Shown here: piece after piece, positions 1 to 8,089 of the stretch
Layout of the letters: every line of letters begins with the position of its first letter
Numbering within the stretch: the stretch's first letter is position 1
Source of the DNA: Ottowia testudinis
GTDB taxonomy: Bacteria; Pseudomonadota; Gammaproteobacteria; Burkholderiales; Burkholderiaceae_C
DNA length: 64,000 bases
NCBI RefSeq assembly: GCF_017498525.1
Contig: NZ_CP071796.1
Coordinates: 2,418,001 to 2,482,000 of the forward strand
Direction: 5' to 3'
Position numbers and translations under genes: made by a program
The notes under the pieces: model-generated
The model's input: the letters and a program-made list of their open reading frames with translations, nothing else
What the model was told of the DNA's origin: nothing
Databases searched by the model: none

Positions 1-306
1 ATAGGCGGCGCTGTCGCCGTGCGGATGGTATTTGCCCAACACGTCACCCACCACGCGGGCGCTCTTGACCGGCGTGGCCGGCGTGTTGCCCGCCGCGCCG
101 CCATAGCCGAGGCCCATGCGCTCCATGGCGTACAGGATGCGGCGCTGCACGGGCTTCTGCCCGTCGGCGACGTCGGGCAGCGCGCGGCCCTTGACGACAG
201 AGAGGGCGTATTCGAGGTAGGCGCGTTGCGCGTAGGTGGCCAGCGCCAGGTCGTCGTCCGGCCCGGCACCGGCCCCGGTCAGGTCAAGGACCGTTTGATC
301 GTTCAT
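1..306 (-). CDS. parC: DNA topoisomerase IV subunit A, N-terminal part (cut by window edge)
   Basis: The first 102 codons of ParC, the breakage-reunion subunit of topoisomerase IV, which decatenates daughter chromosomes together with ParE. The translation contains the typical early ParC/GyrA elements: a [16 protein letters not shown] segment near residue 32, then [14 protein letters not shown], and a [11 protein letters not shown] segment at the window edge. The catalytic tyrosine lies outside the window. The gene follows the lytic transglycosylase and parE on the same strand, so the three probably form one transcription unit. The ATG ending at 306 has no strong Shine-Dalgarno sequence. Family assignment is secure. 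ParC rather than GyrA rests on the N-terminus and on parE being next door. Confidence 0.93.
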   Translation of the reverse strand, partial: MNDQTVLDLTGAGAGPDDDLALATYAQRAYLEYALSVVKGRALPDVADGQKPVQRRILYAMERMGLGYGGAAGNTPATPVKSARVVGDVLGKYHPHGDSAAY

Positions 307-420
307 TCAATGCAAAGGGGTAGGACTTGCGCAATCTGGTGGGATCTCGCCCCTTGTCGCCTAGCGACGCCAAAGGGGAATTTGCTCTTGCGTCAGTCGT
401 GAAAAAAGAAAAAGGAAATT

Positions 421-1392
421 TCAGCCTCCGGTGGCCTGGGCGACATCGCGCGCCTCGGCCCCGGGTGCCGGCAGGGTGAAACGCACGGGGGTCAAGCTGG
501 CCGCCGCCTCGGACGCCCCCGAGCCTACCGGACTGCTGTTGGCTGCCCGCCTGTCGCCGCCGGGCAGCTCCACGCGCACACGCCCACTGGCCCGGCCCAC
601 CGCGCGGGCGTTAGGCTGCGCCATCACCTGGGGGGGCTTGAACACGGTGTAAAGCCCCATCACGGTTTTGACGTAGCCCTGGGTTTCCTTGAAGTTGGGA
701 ATCTTGTTGCCGGCGCGCTGCACGGCGCCCTCGCCCGCGTTATAGGCGGCCACGGCCAATTCGGTATCGCCGTTGAACAGCTTGATCAAATGAGCCAGGT
801 AACGGGTGCCGGTGTTGATGTTGATTTGCGGATCGGTCAGCTTTTGTTCGGCGGTACGCGCGGGCAGCAGTTGGCCCTTGCGATCCTTGTGCGCCTCTTT
901 GTCGGCCACCACGCCGTAGCGCGCGGCGGTGGGGGGCATCAACTGCATCAATCCGACGGCGCCCTTGGGCGACACCGCCTGGGGGTCAAAGCCCGATTCA
1001 GCGGCAATCACGGCCTTCAACAGTTCGTAATCGACCTGATGCGCCTTGGCTGCGGCGCGAATATGCTGGCGCACGTTCTTGTAGCCCGTGGATTGATCGA
1101 GCAAGGCGAAGCGCTTGGGTACTTCGATGCCGGCGCGCGCGGCGGCGATGCTGGCGTTGCGGGTTTTCAGATCGGCCATGGCGTCGGCCGTCAGGTTCAG
1201 TTTGGAGAAGTCGGCGCCCTTGAAGAAGAGCTTGTAGCGCTCGTCCACGGGCGTGGCGGCGAAGTGGGTGATGCCACTTTCGTCCACATAAGCCCACAGG
1301 TCGGCGTGCGCCGAGATGTGCAAGAACGATAGCAACAAGCCAAGAAGATACGGCGGCCAGCGCCGAAAAAAGTGGAAAAACATGAGAGCCAT
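421..1392 (-). CDS. Lytic transglycosylase (SLT/Slt70-type) with N-terminal signal
   Basis: 323 residues. The N-terminus is hydrophobic and signal-like (about residues 10-30, ending ...SAHA), so the protein should be exported to the periplasm. A DUF4124-like stretch (WAYVDESGITHFA) follows. The C-terminal half is a transglycosylase SLT domain: the catalytic glutamate is in AVIAAESGFDPQAVS, followed by GLMQLMPPTA, the NINTGTRYLA motif and AVAAYNAGEGAV. The family cleaves peptidoglycan non-hydrolytically, giving 1,6-anhydromuropeptides. It starts 6 bp after the parE stop and ends 114 bp before parC, an arrangement suggesting cotranscription with the topoisomerase IV genes. The tail after about residue 255 is Ala/Gly/Pro-rich and low in complexity. 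Confidence 0.9.
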   Translation of the reverse strand: MALMFFHFFRRWPPYLLGLLLSFLHISAHADLWAYVDESGITHFAATPVDERYKLFFKGADFSKLNLTADAMADLKTRNASIAAARAGIEVPKRFALLDQSTGYKNVRQHIRAAAKAHQVDYELLKAVIAAESGFDPQAVSPKGAVGLMQLMPPTAARYGVVADKEAHKDRKGQLLPARTAEQKLTDPQININTGTRYLAHLIKLFNGDTELAVAAYNAGEGAVQRAGNKIPNFKETQGYVKTVMGLYTVFKPPQVMAQPNARAVGRASGRVRVELPGGDRRAANSSPVGSGASEAAASLTPVRFTLPAPGAEARDVAQATGG

Positions 1393-1398
1393 GCGGAG

Positions 1399-3378
1399 TC
1401 AGATATCAATATCGACGGTGTCGCCGTGCAGTTCCATGAGCTCGCGCCGCGACGCGGCCTCGCCCTTGCCCATGAGCTTGGTCATCTCTGCCGCCGTCTG
1501 GTTGAAGTCAAACCGCCCCAATTGCACGGGCAGCAGGCGGCGAGTGTCGGGATTCAGTGTAGTTTCCCAAAGTTGCTCCGCGTTCATCTCGCCCAGGCCC
1601 TTGAAACGGCCAATCGTCCACTTTCCCTCGGAAACGCCGTCTTTGCGCAGCTTATCGAGAATCGCGGCCAACTCGCCCTCGTCCAGCGCATACATCTTGG
1701 CGGCCGGCTTTTTGGCCCGGGCGGGTGCATCCACCCGGAACAGCGGCGGCCGCGCCACGAACACATGCCCGGTCTCGATCAACTTGGGAAAGTGGCGGAA
1801 AAACAGCGTGAGCAGCAGCACCTGGATGTGCGAGCCGTCTACATCCGCATCCGAAAGTATGCAGATCTTGCCGTAGCGCAGGCCGCTCAGATCCACTTCG
1901 TCACCCGGCCCGTGCGGATCGACACCGATGGCGACCGAAATGTCATGAATCTCGGTATTAGCAAACAGCCGGTCGCGCTCGACCTCCCAGGTGTTGAGTA
2001 CCTTGCCGCGCAGCGGCAGCACGGCCTGCGTCTCTTTGTCGCGCCCCATCTTGGCCGAGCCGCCAGCTGAATCGCCTTCGACCAGAAACACCTCGTTGTC
2101 GACGATGTCGCGGCTTTCGCAGTCGGTGAGCTTGCCCGGCAGCACAGCCACGCCCGAGCCCTTGCGCTTTTCGACCTTTTGCCCCGCGCGCTGGCGGCTT
2201 TGCGCGGCCTTAATGGCCAGTTCGGCCAGACGTTTGCCGTAATCGACGTGCTGGTTCAACCAAAGTTCAAGCGCCGGGCGCACGAAGCTGGACACCAGGC
2301 GCACGGCGTCGCGCGAATTCAGCCGCTCCTTGATCTGGCCCTGGAACTGCGGATCGAGCACCTTGGCCGACAGCACATAGCTGGCACGCGCGAACACGTC
2401 CTCGGGCATCAGCTTGACACCCTTCGGCAGCAGCGCGTGCAGCTCGATGAAGCTCTTGACAGCCTGGAACAACCCGTCGCGCAGCCCGCTGTCGTGCGTG
2501 CCGCCGGCCGTGGTGGGGATCAGGTTGACGTAACTCTCGCGCACCGGCTGGCCGTCTTCGGTGAAAGCCACCGCCCATTCGGCGCCCTCGCCTTCGGCAA
2601 AGCTGTCGGAATCCTTGCCGGCCGTGCCCTCGCCTTCGAAGATCGGGATCACGGCGTCGGCCGTCAGCGTCTGCTCAAGATAGTCGCGCAGGCCGCCCTT
2701 GTATTGCCAGCTTTGCGTTTCCTTGGTTTTCTCGTTCAACAGGGTGACGCTGACGCCCGGCATCAGCACCGCCTTGCTGCGCAGCAGGTGCACCAGCTCA
2801 CCCATGGGCAACACGGCCGACTCAAAGTACTTGGCATCGGGCCAGGCGCGCACCGTGGTGCCCTGCTTGCGCTCGCCAGACTCCAGCGGGCGCAGGGTGA
2901 GCTGTTCGAGCACATCGCCGCCCGAAAAAACAATGCGGGCGGCCTTGCCCTCGCGGTGACAAGTCACCTCCATCCGCTTCGACAGCGCGTTGGTCACGCT
3001 CACGCCCACACCGTGCAGGCCGCCTGAAAAGTTGTAGGCGCCGCCGGCGCCCTTGTCGAACTTGCCGCCCGCGTGAAGCCGGGTGAAGACCAATTCGACC
3101 ACCGGCGCCTTCTCTTCAGGATGCAGGCCGAACGGGATGCCGCGGCCGTCGTCCTCCACGCTGACCGACTGGTCGGCGTGCACGGTGACCTTGATCTTCT
3201 TGCCGAAACCGGCCAGCGCCTCGTCGGCCGCGTTGTCGATCACCTCCTGGATCACGTGCAGCGGGTTGTCGGTGCGGGTGTACATGCCCGGCCGCTGCTT
3301 GACGGGTTCCAGCCCTTTCAGGACCTTGATGGAACGCTCGGAATATGCGCCGGATGATGAACTGGTGGAACTGGACAT
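1399..3378 (-). CDS. parE: DNA topoisomerase IV subunit B
   Basis: 659 residues, normal for ParE and shorter than most GyrB proteins. It supplies the ATPase of topoisomerase IV. The GHKL ATPase domain is at the N-terminus: LKGLEPVKQRPGMY, then EVIDNAADEA with the catalytic Glu and Mg-binding Asn, DDGRGIP, and GGLHGVGVSVTNALS. The TOPRIM domain is in the C-terminal half (LVEGDSAGGSAKMGRDKETQA; later ILSDADVDGSHI with the metal-binding Asp residues). The C-terminus ends MELHGDTVDIDI, close to what is usual for ParE. The first ten residues are Ser-rich and poorly conserved. A stem-loop abuts the start codon (3379-3408). Confidence 0.95.
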   Translation of the reverse strand: MSSSTSSSSGAYSERSIKVLKGLEPVKQRPGMYTRTDNPLHVIQEVIDNAADEALAGFGKKIKVTVHADQSVSVEDDGRGIPFGLHPEEKAPVVELVFTRLHAGGKFDKGAGGAYNFSGGLHGVGVSVTNALSKRMEVTCHREGKAARIVFSGGDVLEQLTLRPLESGERKQGTTVRAWPDAKYFESAVLPMGELVHLLRSKAVLMPGVSVTLLNEKTKETQSWQYKGGLRDYLEQTLTADAVIPIFEGEGTAGKDSDSFAEGEGAEWAVAFTEDGQPVRESYVNLIPTTAGGTHDSGLRDGLFQAVKSFIELHALLPKGVKLMPEDVFARASYVLSAKVLDPQFQGQIKERLNSRDAVRLVSSFVRPALELWLNQHVDYGKRLAELAIKAAQSRQRAGQKVEKRKGSGVAVLPGKLTDCESRDIVDNEVFLVEGDSAGGSAKMGRDKETQAVLPLRGKVLNTWEVERDRLFANTEIHDISVAIGVDPHGPGDEVDLSGLRYGKICILSDADVDGSHIQVLLLTLFFRHFPKLIETGHVFVARPPLFRVDAPARAKKPAAKMYALDEGELAAILDKLRKDGVSEGKWTIGRFKGLGEMNAEQLWETTLNPDTRRLLPVQLGRFDFNQTAAEMTKLMGKGEAASRRELMELHGDTVDIDI

Positions 3379-3408
3379 AACCCGTCATTTTAGCGCGTCA
3401 GACGGGTT
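3379..3408 (-). promoter_or_regulatory. Stem-loop directly upstream of the parE start codon
   Basis: Perfect 8-bp arms (AACCCGTC and GACGGGTT) separated by 14 nt, the 3' arm ending next to the parE ATG in the transcript. No good Shine-Dalgarno sequence is visible outside the stem. Read on the plus strand, the same hairpin is followed by TTTT but has no plus-strand gene to terminate. A role in parE translation is inference. Confidence 0.35.
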
Positions 3409-3527
3409 TTACTGGATGCAATCACAGCGTTCCCGCGGGTTGGGAAGCCTCGTCGCCGTCCCAGAGATATTGAGATGCCGGAAGAAACAGGTCTTTCAAT
3501 CCGCACTTCTGGTCAACCAACGGCTGG

Positions 3528-4202
3528 TCATGGCCGCAGGTCGGTTTCAGGCCAACTCAGACCAACGCCGAACTCTGTCGCCAAGCGTGCCAGATCGTCC
3601 TCGGTGTCGATGTCCAGCGTGCAGCGCGGGTGATCAACCGTCAACGCCAGCACTTGCCCCGGGTGCGCGCGCCGCCACTCCCGCACGCCAGCGCCGCCCC
3701 GCGACTGCGACGCCGCTTGTCGTACTTGGGTGCCAAAAACCAGTGGGTGCCCCGGCTGACCGTTGTGCGTGGGCAGCACCAGATCAATGCCCGCCGGCCG
3801 TGCGCGCCAGGCGGCCAGCACGGCGGCCACGTCGCCGGCTTGCAGCAAAGGCTGATCGGACAACAGCACCAAAACGCCCACCAAGCCGGCTGGCAAGGCC
3901 GCCAGCGCGCAGCGCAACGATGCCCCCGTGCCCTCGTCGGGCGCGGGGTTGACCACCCAAGTCAAATCGACGACGGGCAGCTCCGCCGCCGTGGCCGCCA
4001 GCACAGGCACAACTTGCTCGGCATGGTGGCCCAACACGACGACGATGCGGCGCACGCCGCACTGCGCCAGCAGCCCGATCTGGCGCGCCATGAGCGGCTG
4101 GCCATCGCGCCTCAACAACGCCTTGGGTTTAAAGCCCATCCGGCGGCCAGCGCCCGCCGCCAGAACGACGCCAGCTACTATTTCCGGAGCGTTTTGGGGC
4201 AT
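3528..4202 (-). CDS. MocA-family molybdenum cofactor cytidylyltransferase
   Basis: 224-residue nucleotidyltransferase of the MobA/MocA superfamily. The nucleotide-binding signature LAAGAGRRMGFKPKAL is near residue 15, the metal-binding LLSDQPLL motif near 115 and HPLVFG near 150. Members next to xanthine dehydrogenase-type operons transfer CMP from CTP to molybdopterin to make the cytosine dinucleotide cofactor used by CO-dehydrogenase-like hydroxylases. The gene is in line with xdhC and the cox genes and is probably the last gene of that operon, but an IS200 element now lies between it and xdhC, which may reduce its expression. CTP rather than GTP specificity is inferred from context. Confidence 0.82.
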   Translation of the reverse strand: MPQNAPEIVAGVVLAAGAGRRMGFKPKALLRRDGQPLMARQIGLLAQCGVRRIVVVLGHHAEQVVPVLAATAAELPVVDLTWVVNPAPDEGTGASLRCALAALPAGLVGVLVLLSDQPLLQAGDVAAVLAAWRARPAGIDLVLPTHNGQPGHPLVFGTQVRQAASQSRGGAGVREWRRAHPGQVLALTVDHPRCTLDIDTEDDLARLATEFGVGLSWPETDLRP

Positions 4203-4218
4203 CGGGGCGAATAACGAT

Positions 4219-4282
4219 ATCGGGGTCAGAGCTCAATTCCCGATCAAGGTCGGCGCAGGAAATTGGAATCCGGCCCCCGATT
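4219..4282. repeat. Imperfect inverted repeat beside the first IS200 copy
   Basis: An ATCGGGG-initiated arm (with TCAGAGCTCAATT) is imperfectly complementary to a downstream arm running GGAAATTGGAATCC to CCCCGATT. It sits between the 5' end of the cytidylyltransferase gene and the left end of IS200 copy 1, overlapping that end slightly. It resembles short palindromic repeats associated with IS200-like transposases, but only one copy was noticed here. Confidence 0.4.
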
Positions 4283-4867
4283 GATTTTCCATCCCAAGGT
4301 TCAAACCACCGGCTTTGAGCCGGTGAGCTTTAGCTCGATGATGTTGGGATGGACTACAGATACGGCAGCCACACGGTCTACCAGATTGAATACCACTTTG
4401 TGTGGGTCACCAAGTACCGCTACAAGGTATTGCAAGGCGAGGTGGCTCTGAGGGTGCGAGAGTTGGTCAGGCAGACCTGCGAGGCGTTCGAAATCAGGAT
4501 CGTGAAGGGGGTGGTCAGTAGCGACCACGTTCACATATTGGTGAGTGCGCCGCCGGAGCTGGCGCCCAGCGAGATCATGAGACGGCTCAAGGGCCGCACG
4601 GCCAGCAAGCTGTTCGAAGAGTACTCGCATCTGAAGAAGAGGTTCTGGGGTCGGCATCTGTGGGCGCGAGGGTATTTTTGTGCGACGGTAGGTCAGATGA
4701 CGGAAGAGATGATCAAGCAGTATTTGGAGCACCACTTTGAGCCGAGTCGAGACGACAACTTCCGAGCGGAGGCGCCGCCAAGAGACGCGTCGTGAAGTCG
4801 ACGCGTGGGTGGTGCACTTTCAGTGCCTGGAATCTCAACCCACCGGCTTTAGCCGGTGGTTGTTGAG
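4281..4867 (+). mobile_element. IS200-type insertion sequence, copy 1
   Basis: 587-bp element, bounded by comparison with the second copy at 12962-13547, with which it is nearly identical. It has the organisation of the IS200 group of the IS200/IS605 family: one Y1 transposase gene, no tnpB, no terminal inverted repeats, and a subterminal hairpin at each end (CACCGGC/GCCGGTG on the left, CCACCGGC/GCCGGTGG on the right). No target duplication is expected. The shared first bases TTGAT may be the recognised target tetra/pentanucleotide rather than part of the element. It separates xdhC from the cytidylyltransferase gene. Confidence 0.9.
4349..4795 (+). CDS. tnpA: IS200-type Y1 transposase TnpA (intact)
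   Basis: 148 residues, usual for IS200 TnpA. It is an HUH endonuclease acting on single-stranded DNA. The HUH histidines are in SSDHVHILVSAPP near residue 60. The catalytic tyrosine is probably in the EEMIKQYLEHH helix near residue 125. The RFWGRHLWARGYFCATVG segment between them is typical of the family. The ATG at 4349 follows the left-end hairpin directly, an arrangement known in IS200 to limit translation. The frame is open throughout, unlike the second copy, so this one could act in trans on both elements. Confidence 0.93.
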   Translation: MDYRYGSHTVYQIEYHFVWVTKYRYKVLQGEVALRVRELVRQTCEAFEIRIVKGVVSSDHVHILVSAPPELAPSEIMRRLKGRTASKLFEEYSHLKKRFWGRHLWARGYFCATVGQMTEEMIKQYLEHHFEPSRDDNFRAEAPPRDAS

Positions 4868-4900
4868 CTACTGGGCGCCGGAAGGCGCTTGACGAGCGCA

Positions 4901-5941
4901 TCACCCCACCACACAAGCCGATGCGCCCGCCGTCGCACCTTGGGTGCTCTTGACGTGCGCCACGTCCATCTCGCGCGGCAGCGCGACGCCGTTTTTCACG
5001 GCCAGCACCTCGGCCATGACACTGACGGCGATTTCGGGCGGGGTCTTGCTGCCGATGTAGATGCCGACCGGGCCGCGCAGCTTCTGCAAGCTGTCCTCGG
5101 TCTGGCCGAAGTGCTCGATCAGGCGCTGGCGGCGCGCACCGTTGTTGCGGCGGCTGCCCAGCGCGCCGATGTAGAAGGCCGGGCTGCCCAACGCCTCCAG
5201 CAACGCCAGATCGTCCAGCTTGGGATCGTGCGTGAGGGCGATGACGCAGCTGCGCTTGTCTGGCTTGAAGGCCGTGACCACGTCGTCGGGCATGTCGGTG
5301 GCCAGGTGCACGCCGGGCACCGACCAGCCGCCGCGGTACTCCTCGCGCGGGTCGCACACCGTCACGGCAAAGCCACTGAACAGCGCCATGGTGGCCAGGT
5401 ATTCGCTCATTTGTCCGGCGCCGATGATGAGCATGCGGTATTCGGGGCCGAAGGTGTTGGTGAGCTGCGTGTCGTCCACGCTGAGTTCGGCCCGCGCATC
5501 GGCGGGCGCCAGCGTCACGTGGCCGTCGGCCAGCCGCACCTGGCGGCGCATCAGGCGGCCAGCGTCCAAATTGGCGACCAGTTCAGCCAGGCTGGTCGCG
5601 TCGGGGTCGAACTCGTACAGCAGTTCCAGCGTGCCGCCGCACGGCAGGCCAAAGCGGTGCGCCTCGTCGGCGCTGACGCCGTATTTGGCGAACTGCGGCG
5701 CACTGCTGTGGGGCAACGCGTCGGCGGCGCCGGGGCGCGCGTAGCGGGCGATCAGGTCGTCCTCGATGCAGCCGCCGGACACCGAGCCGGCCACCGAACC
5801 GTCTTCGCACAGCGCCATGATCGAGCCCACGGGCCGCGGCGACGAGCCCCAGGTGCGCACCACGGTGACCAGCAGCGCTTGCTGGCCGGCCAGGCGCCAG
5901 TCGCGCAGCGTGCGCAGCACGGCGGTGTCGAGGTTTTCCAT
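4901..5941 (-). CDS. XdhC-family molybdenum hydroxylase maturation factor (CoxF/XdhC)
   Basis: 346 residues. XdhC proteins bind sulfurated molybdenum cofactor and deliver it to xanthine dehydrogenase-type enzymes. Visible features are the N-terminal XdhC/CoxI domain (VRTWGSSPRPVGSIM, then GSVSGGCIEDDLI with the conserved Cys near residue 60) and a C-terminal Rossmann domain (LIIGAGQMSEYLA, then CDPREEY and IGALGSRRNN). The start at 5941 was chosen because AGGAGT lies 9 nt upstream. An ATG further upstream would extend the protein into a repeat. It belongs to the cox-type operon, downstream of coxG. Confidence 0.9.
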   Translation of the reverse strand: MENLDTAVLRTLRDWRLAGQQALLVTVVRTWGSSPRPVGSIMALCEDGSVAGSVSGGCIEDDLIARYARPGAADALPHSSAPQFAKYGVSADEAHRFGLPCGGTLELLYEFDPDATSLAELVANLDAGRLMRRQVRLADGHVTLAPADARAELSVDDTQLTNTFGPEYRMLIIGAGQMSEYLATMALFSGFAVTVCDPREEYRGGWSVPGVHLATDMPDDVVTAFKPDKRSCVIALTHDPKLDDLALLEALGSPAFYIGALGSRRNNGARRQRLIEHFGQTEDSLQKLRGPVGIYIGSKTPPEIAVSVMAEVLAVKNGVALPREMDVAHVKSTQGATAGASACVVG

Positions 5942-5978
5942 GAGCCACTCCTTATGGCAACAGCCGAATACCAAATTA

Positions 5979-6109
5979 CCGGACGCGAAGGACGCAAAAA
6001 AGCAGTCTTCTGGTTTACTGCAAATAACATAGCTGCTGGCGCTTTCTGGACAAGCGCAAAGCAGCGATTTCATCAAAGTTTTGAATTCTTTCGCGTCCTT
6101 CGCGTCCGG
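5979..6109. repeat. Inverted 'CGCGAAGGACGCAAA' heptad repeats between coxG and xdhC
   Basis: Left arm ccggacgcgaaggacgcaaa (5979-5998) and right arm tcgcgtccttcgcgtccgg (6091-6109) can pair to a long stem. The loop holds a copy of the Comamonadaceae hairpin repeat (about 6028-6062). The same heptad-based repeat type recurs at 9068-9184 and 62203-62310. Confidence 0.7.
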
Positions 6110-6132
6110 CTGTTTTTTGCAGCGTCACTCCA

Positions 6133-6666
6133 TCAAGCAGCCTCTTCCTTGCCGCCCGTCAGCTTCCCCCACATCTTCTTCAGCGCGCCCGGCGACTCGG
6201 CGTCGTCGGCAGGCGGCGAGCCGTAGCGGCGGTTCATTTCCTCGTCAAAGCGCTTGAAAAAGCTCTCGGCCATCGACTTGGCCACACCATCGATCAGGCG
6301 CTGGCCGACCTGGGCGATCTTGCCGCCGACGCTGGCGTTGACCGTGTAGCCCAGTTCACAGCCTTCTGCGTTGGGCGTCAGGCTGACCTTGGCGCTGCCC
6401 TTGCCGAAGCCGGCGGCGCCACCGTTGCCGTCGAAGTTGATCGTATAGCTGTCGGGCGCGCTGATGTCGGTTAGTTGGAGATTGCCCTTGAACTTGGCCG
6501 ACACGGGGCCAACCTTGATGGCGTTGGTGAGCGCGTAGGCGTTTTCGCCCGTCGCCTCGATGCTGTCGCAGCCGGGGATGCAGACCTTGAGCACCTCGGG
6601 GTCGTTGAGCGAGTCCCAGGCTTGTTGCTGGGTGACGGCAAGTTGCCGGCTGCCTTGCATGTCCAT
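6133..6666 (-). CDS. coxG: CoxG-family SRPBCC protein
   Basis: 177 residues. The N-terminus MDMQGSRQLAVTQQQAWDSLNDPEVLKVCIPGCDSIE is characteristic of the CoxG family of the START/SRPBCC superfamily. In CO dehydrogenase clusters CoxG has been linked to membrane anchoring of the enzyme, and more recently to binding quinone or delivering electrons at the membrane. The C-terminal 30 residues are a charged tail (FKRFDEEMNRRYG, then an Ala/Gly/Lys-rich end), which may contact the membrane. AAGGAGA precedes the start. It lies in the operon between coxE and xdhC. Confidence 0.88.
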   Translation of the reverse strand: MDMQGSRQLAVTQQQAWDSLNDPEVLKVCIPGCDSIEATGENAYALTNAIKVGPVSAKFKGNLQLTDISAPDSYTINFDGNGGAAGFGKGSAKVSLTPNAEGCELGYTVNASVGGKIAQVGQRLIDGVAKSMAESFFKRFDEEMNRRYGSPPADDAESPGALKKMWGKLTGGKEEAA

Positions 6667-6685
6667 GCACTGTCTCCTTGGTGTG

Positions 6686-7885
6686 CTATTTTTTCATGAG
6701 CAAGTCGATGGCCTCGGCGAGCGACTCGAGCCCGCTCAGGTTGTGCACCGCCAGCATGCCGTCGGCCGCGCGGTGCAACGCGGCGGCGCCGCGCGCGATG
6801 GGCGCATAACCGTCGAAGCGCATCAGCGGGTTGAGCCACAACAGGCGGCGGCTGTGGCGCCGGAGCCAATCCAACTCGCGTGCCAGATCCTGCGGCTCGC
6901 CGGTGTCAAGGCCGTCGCTCACGATGAGTACCAGCGTGCGCCGCCCAACCAGCCGGCGCGCATGCTGGCGCCGCAGCGCGGCGAGCGAATCGCCCAGCCG
7001 CGTGCCGCCGGCAAAGTCGTCGATGGCGCCGCTGGCGTGCAGCAGCATGGCGTCGGTGTCTTGCAGCACAAACGCCGGCTTCAGGTCGGTCAGGTGCGTG
7101 CCGAAGGCGAACACGTCGCGCCGGACGCGCACGCCGTGCGCCTGGCGCGTGGCGGCGTGCAAAAAGGCCAGCAGCAGGCGGGCGTAGCGCTCCATGGAGC
7201 CGGACACATCCACCAGCACCAGCAGCGGCAGCGGCTGGCGGCGGCGCTGCAGCCGGTGCAGCGCCATCACTTCGCCACCGGTGTGCATGGCGCCCTGCAG
7301 CGTGCGCGACCAGTGCACGCGCGCGCCGCGGCCGGATGCGCGCACGCGGCGCGAGGCGACCTCGGGCACCGGCAGGCGGATGTCGCGCACCAGCCGGTCG
7401 ACCAGCCGGTATTCGCTGGCCGTGAGCTGGTTGAAGTCGGCGTGGCGCAGGCGCTCGGCATCGCTGGCCGTCATGACGGCGTCGAGTTCGATTTCCTGAT
7501 CGGGCTCGGCCGGTTTGAGCAACTGGGCGGCGCGCTGCGGCTGCAGGGCTTCGCGCACGCGCGGGCGCTGGCGCGGCGGCTCGGCCTGGCCTTCGGCGCG
7601 CGGCAGCATCTGGGCCAGCAGCTTGTTGGCGAGTTCGGGGTCGCGGAAGAAAGCGTCGAACAGTTCGCGGAACACGGCGCGGTCACCCTCGCGGCTGACC
7701 AGCACGGCTTCGAGCGCGGCGGCCACGTCGGGCTTGCGGTCCAGCGCCACGCATTGCAGCGCCTGCTGCGCCAGCACGATGCGCGAGGCGTCCACCGGCA
7801 CACCGGCGCGGCGCAGGGTACGGCCAAAAGCGGCGATGTTGCCGGCCAGCTTGCCGGTGCGGGCGTCACCGAGCAGCGTGGTCAT
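6686..7885 (-). CDS. coxE: CoxE-family von Willebrand factor A protein
   Basis: 399 residues. The VWA domain in the C-terminal half has the MIDAS metal site (LVLVDVSGSMERYA near residue 228) and a later IVSDGLDTG. The N-terminal 200 residues are the usual CoxE/YehP-like helical region. In CO dehydrogenase clusters CoxE acts with the MoxR-type AAA+ ATPase CoxD in assembling the [CuSMoO2]/Mo active site. The adjacent MoxR gene (8090-9004) fits that pairing. A 204-bp repeat-filled gap separates the two genes. Confidence 0.9.
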   Translation of the reverse strand: MTTLLGDARTGKLAGNIAAFGRTLRRAGVPVDASRIVLAQQALQCVALDRKPDVAAALEAVLVSREGDRAVFRELFDAFFRDPELANKLLAQMLPRAEGQAEPPRQRPRVREALQPQRAAQLLKPAEPDQEIELDAVMTASDAERLRHADFNQLTASEYRLVDRLVRDIRLPVPEVASRRVRASGRGARVHWSRTLQGAMHTGGEVMALHRLQRRRQPLPLLVLVDVSGSMERYARLLLAFLHAATRQAHGVRVRRDVFAFGTHLTDLKPAFVLQDTDAMLLHASGAIDDFAGGTRLGDSLAALRRQHARRLVGRRTLVLIVSDGLDTGEPQDLARELDWLRRHSRRLLWLNPLMRFDGYAPIARGAAALHRAADGMLAVHNLSGLESLAEAIDLLMKK

Positions 7886-7915
7886 GGGCTGATCCGTCCG
7901 GCGGTGAATCGGAGG

Positions 7916-8084
7916 ACTTGCTCCCTCGCCCCTCTGGGGAGAGGGCTGGGGTGAGCGGCTGGCGGCGCGTATTTCCGAACGCGGTCTGCCCCCATCCCGA
8001 CCTTCCCCCAGTGGGGGAAGGGGAAACAGCCGCCCTCACCCCTGCCCTCTCCCGCAGGCGGGAGAGGGGGTAAGACGCAGCGGC
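7916..8084. repeat. GC-rich inverted repeats between coxD and coxE
   Basis: This gap holds three palindromic units of the 'CCCTCTCC..GGAGAGGG(T)TGGGGTGAG' type: about 7921-7955, 7990-8022 (cccatcccgacc, CTTCCCCC/GGGGGAAG) and 8032-8072 (CCCTCTCCCGC/GCGGGAGAGGG). The same type is embedded inside aceF (54143-54232). No gene is seen here. Confidence 0.75.
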
Positions 8085-8089
8085 GTGGC

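Noticed and set aside
3379-3412. Plus-strand Rho-independent terminator before parE
   Set aside because: The hairpin plus TTTT has no plus-strand gene upstream, since everything to the left is transcribed on the minus strand.
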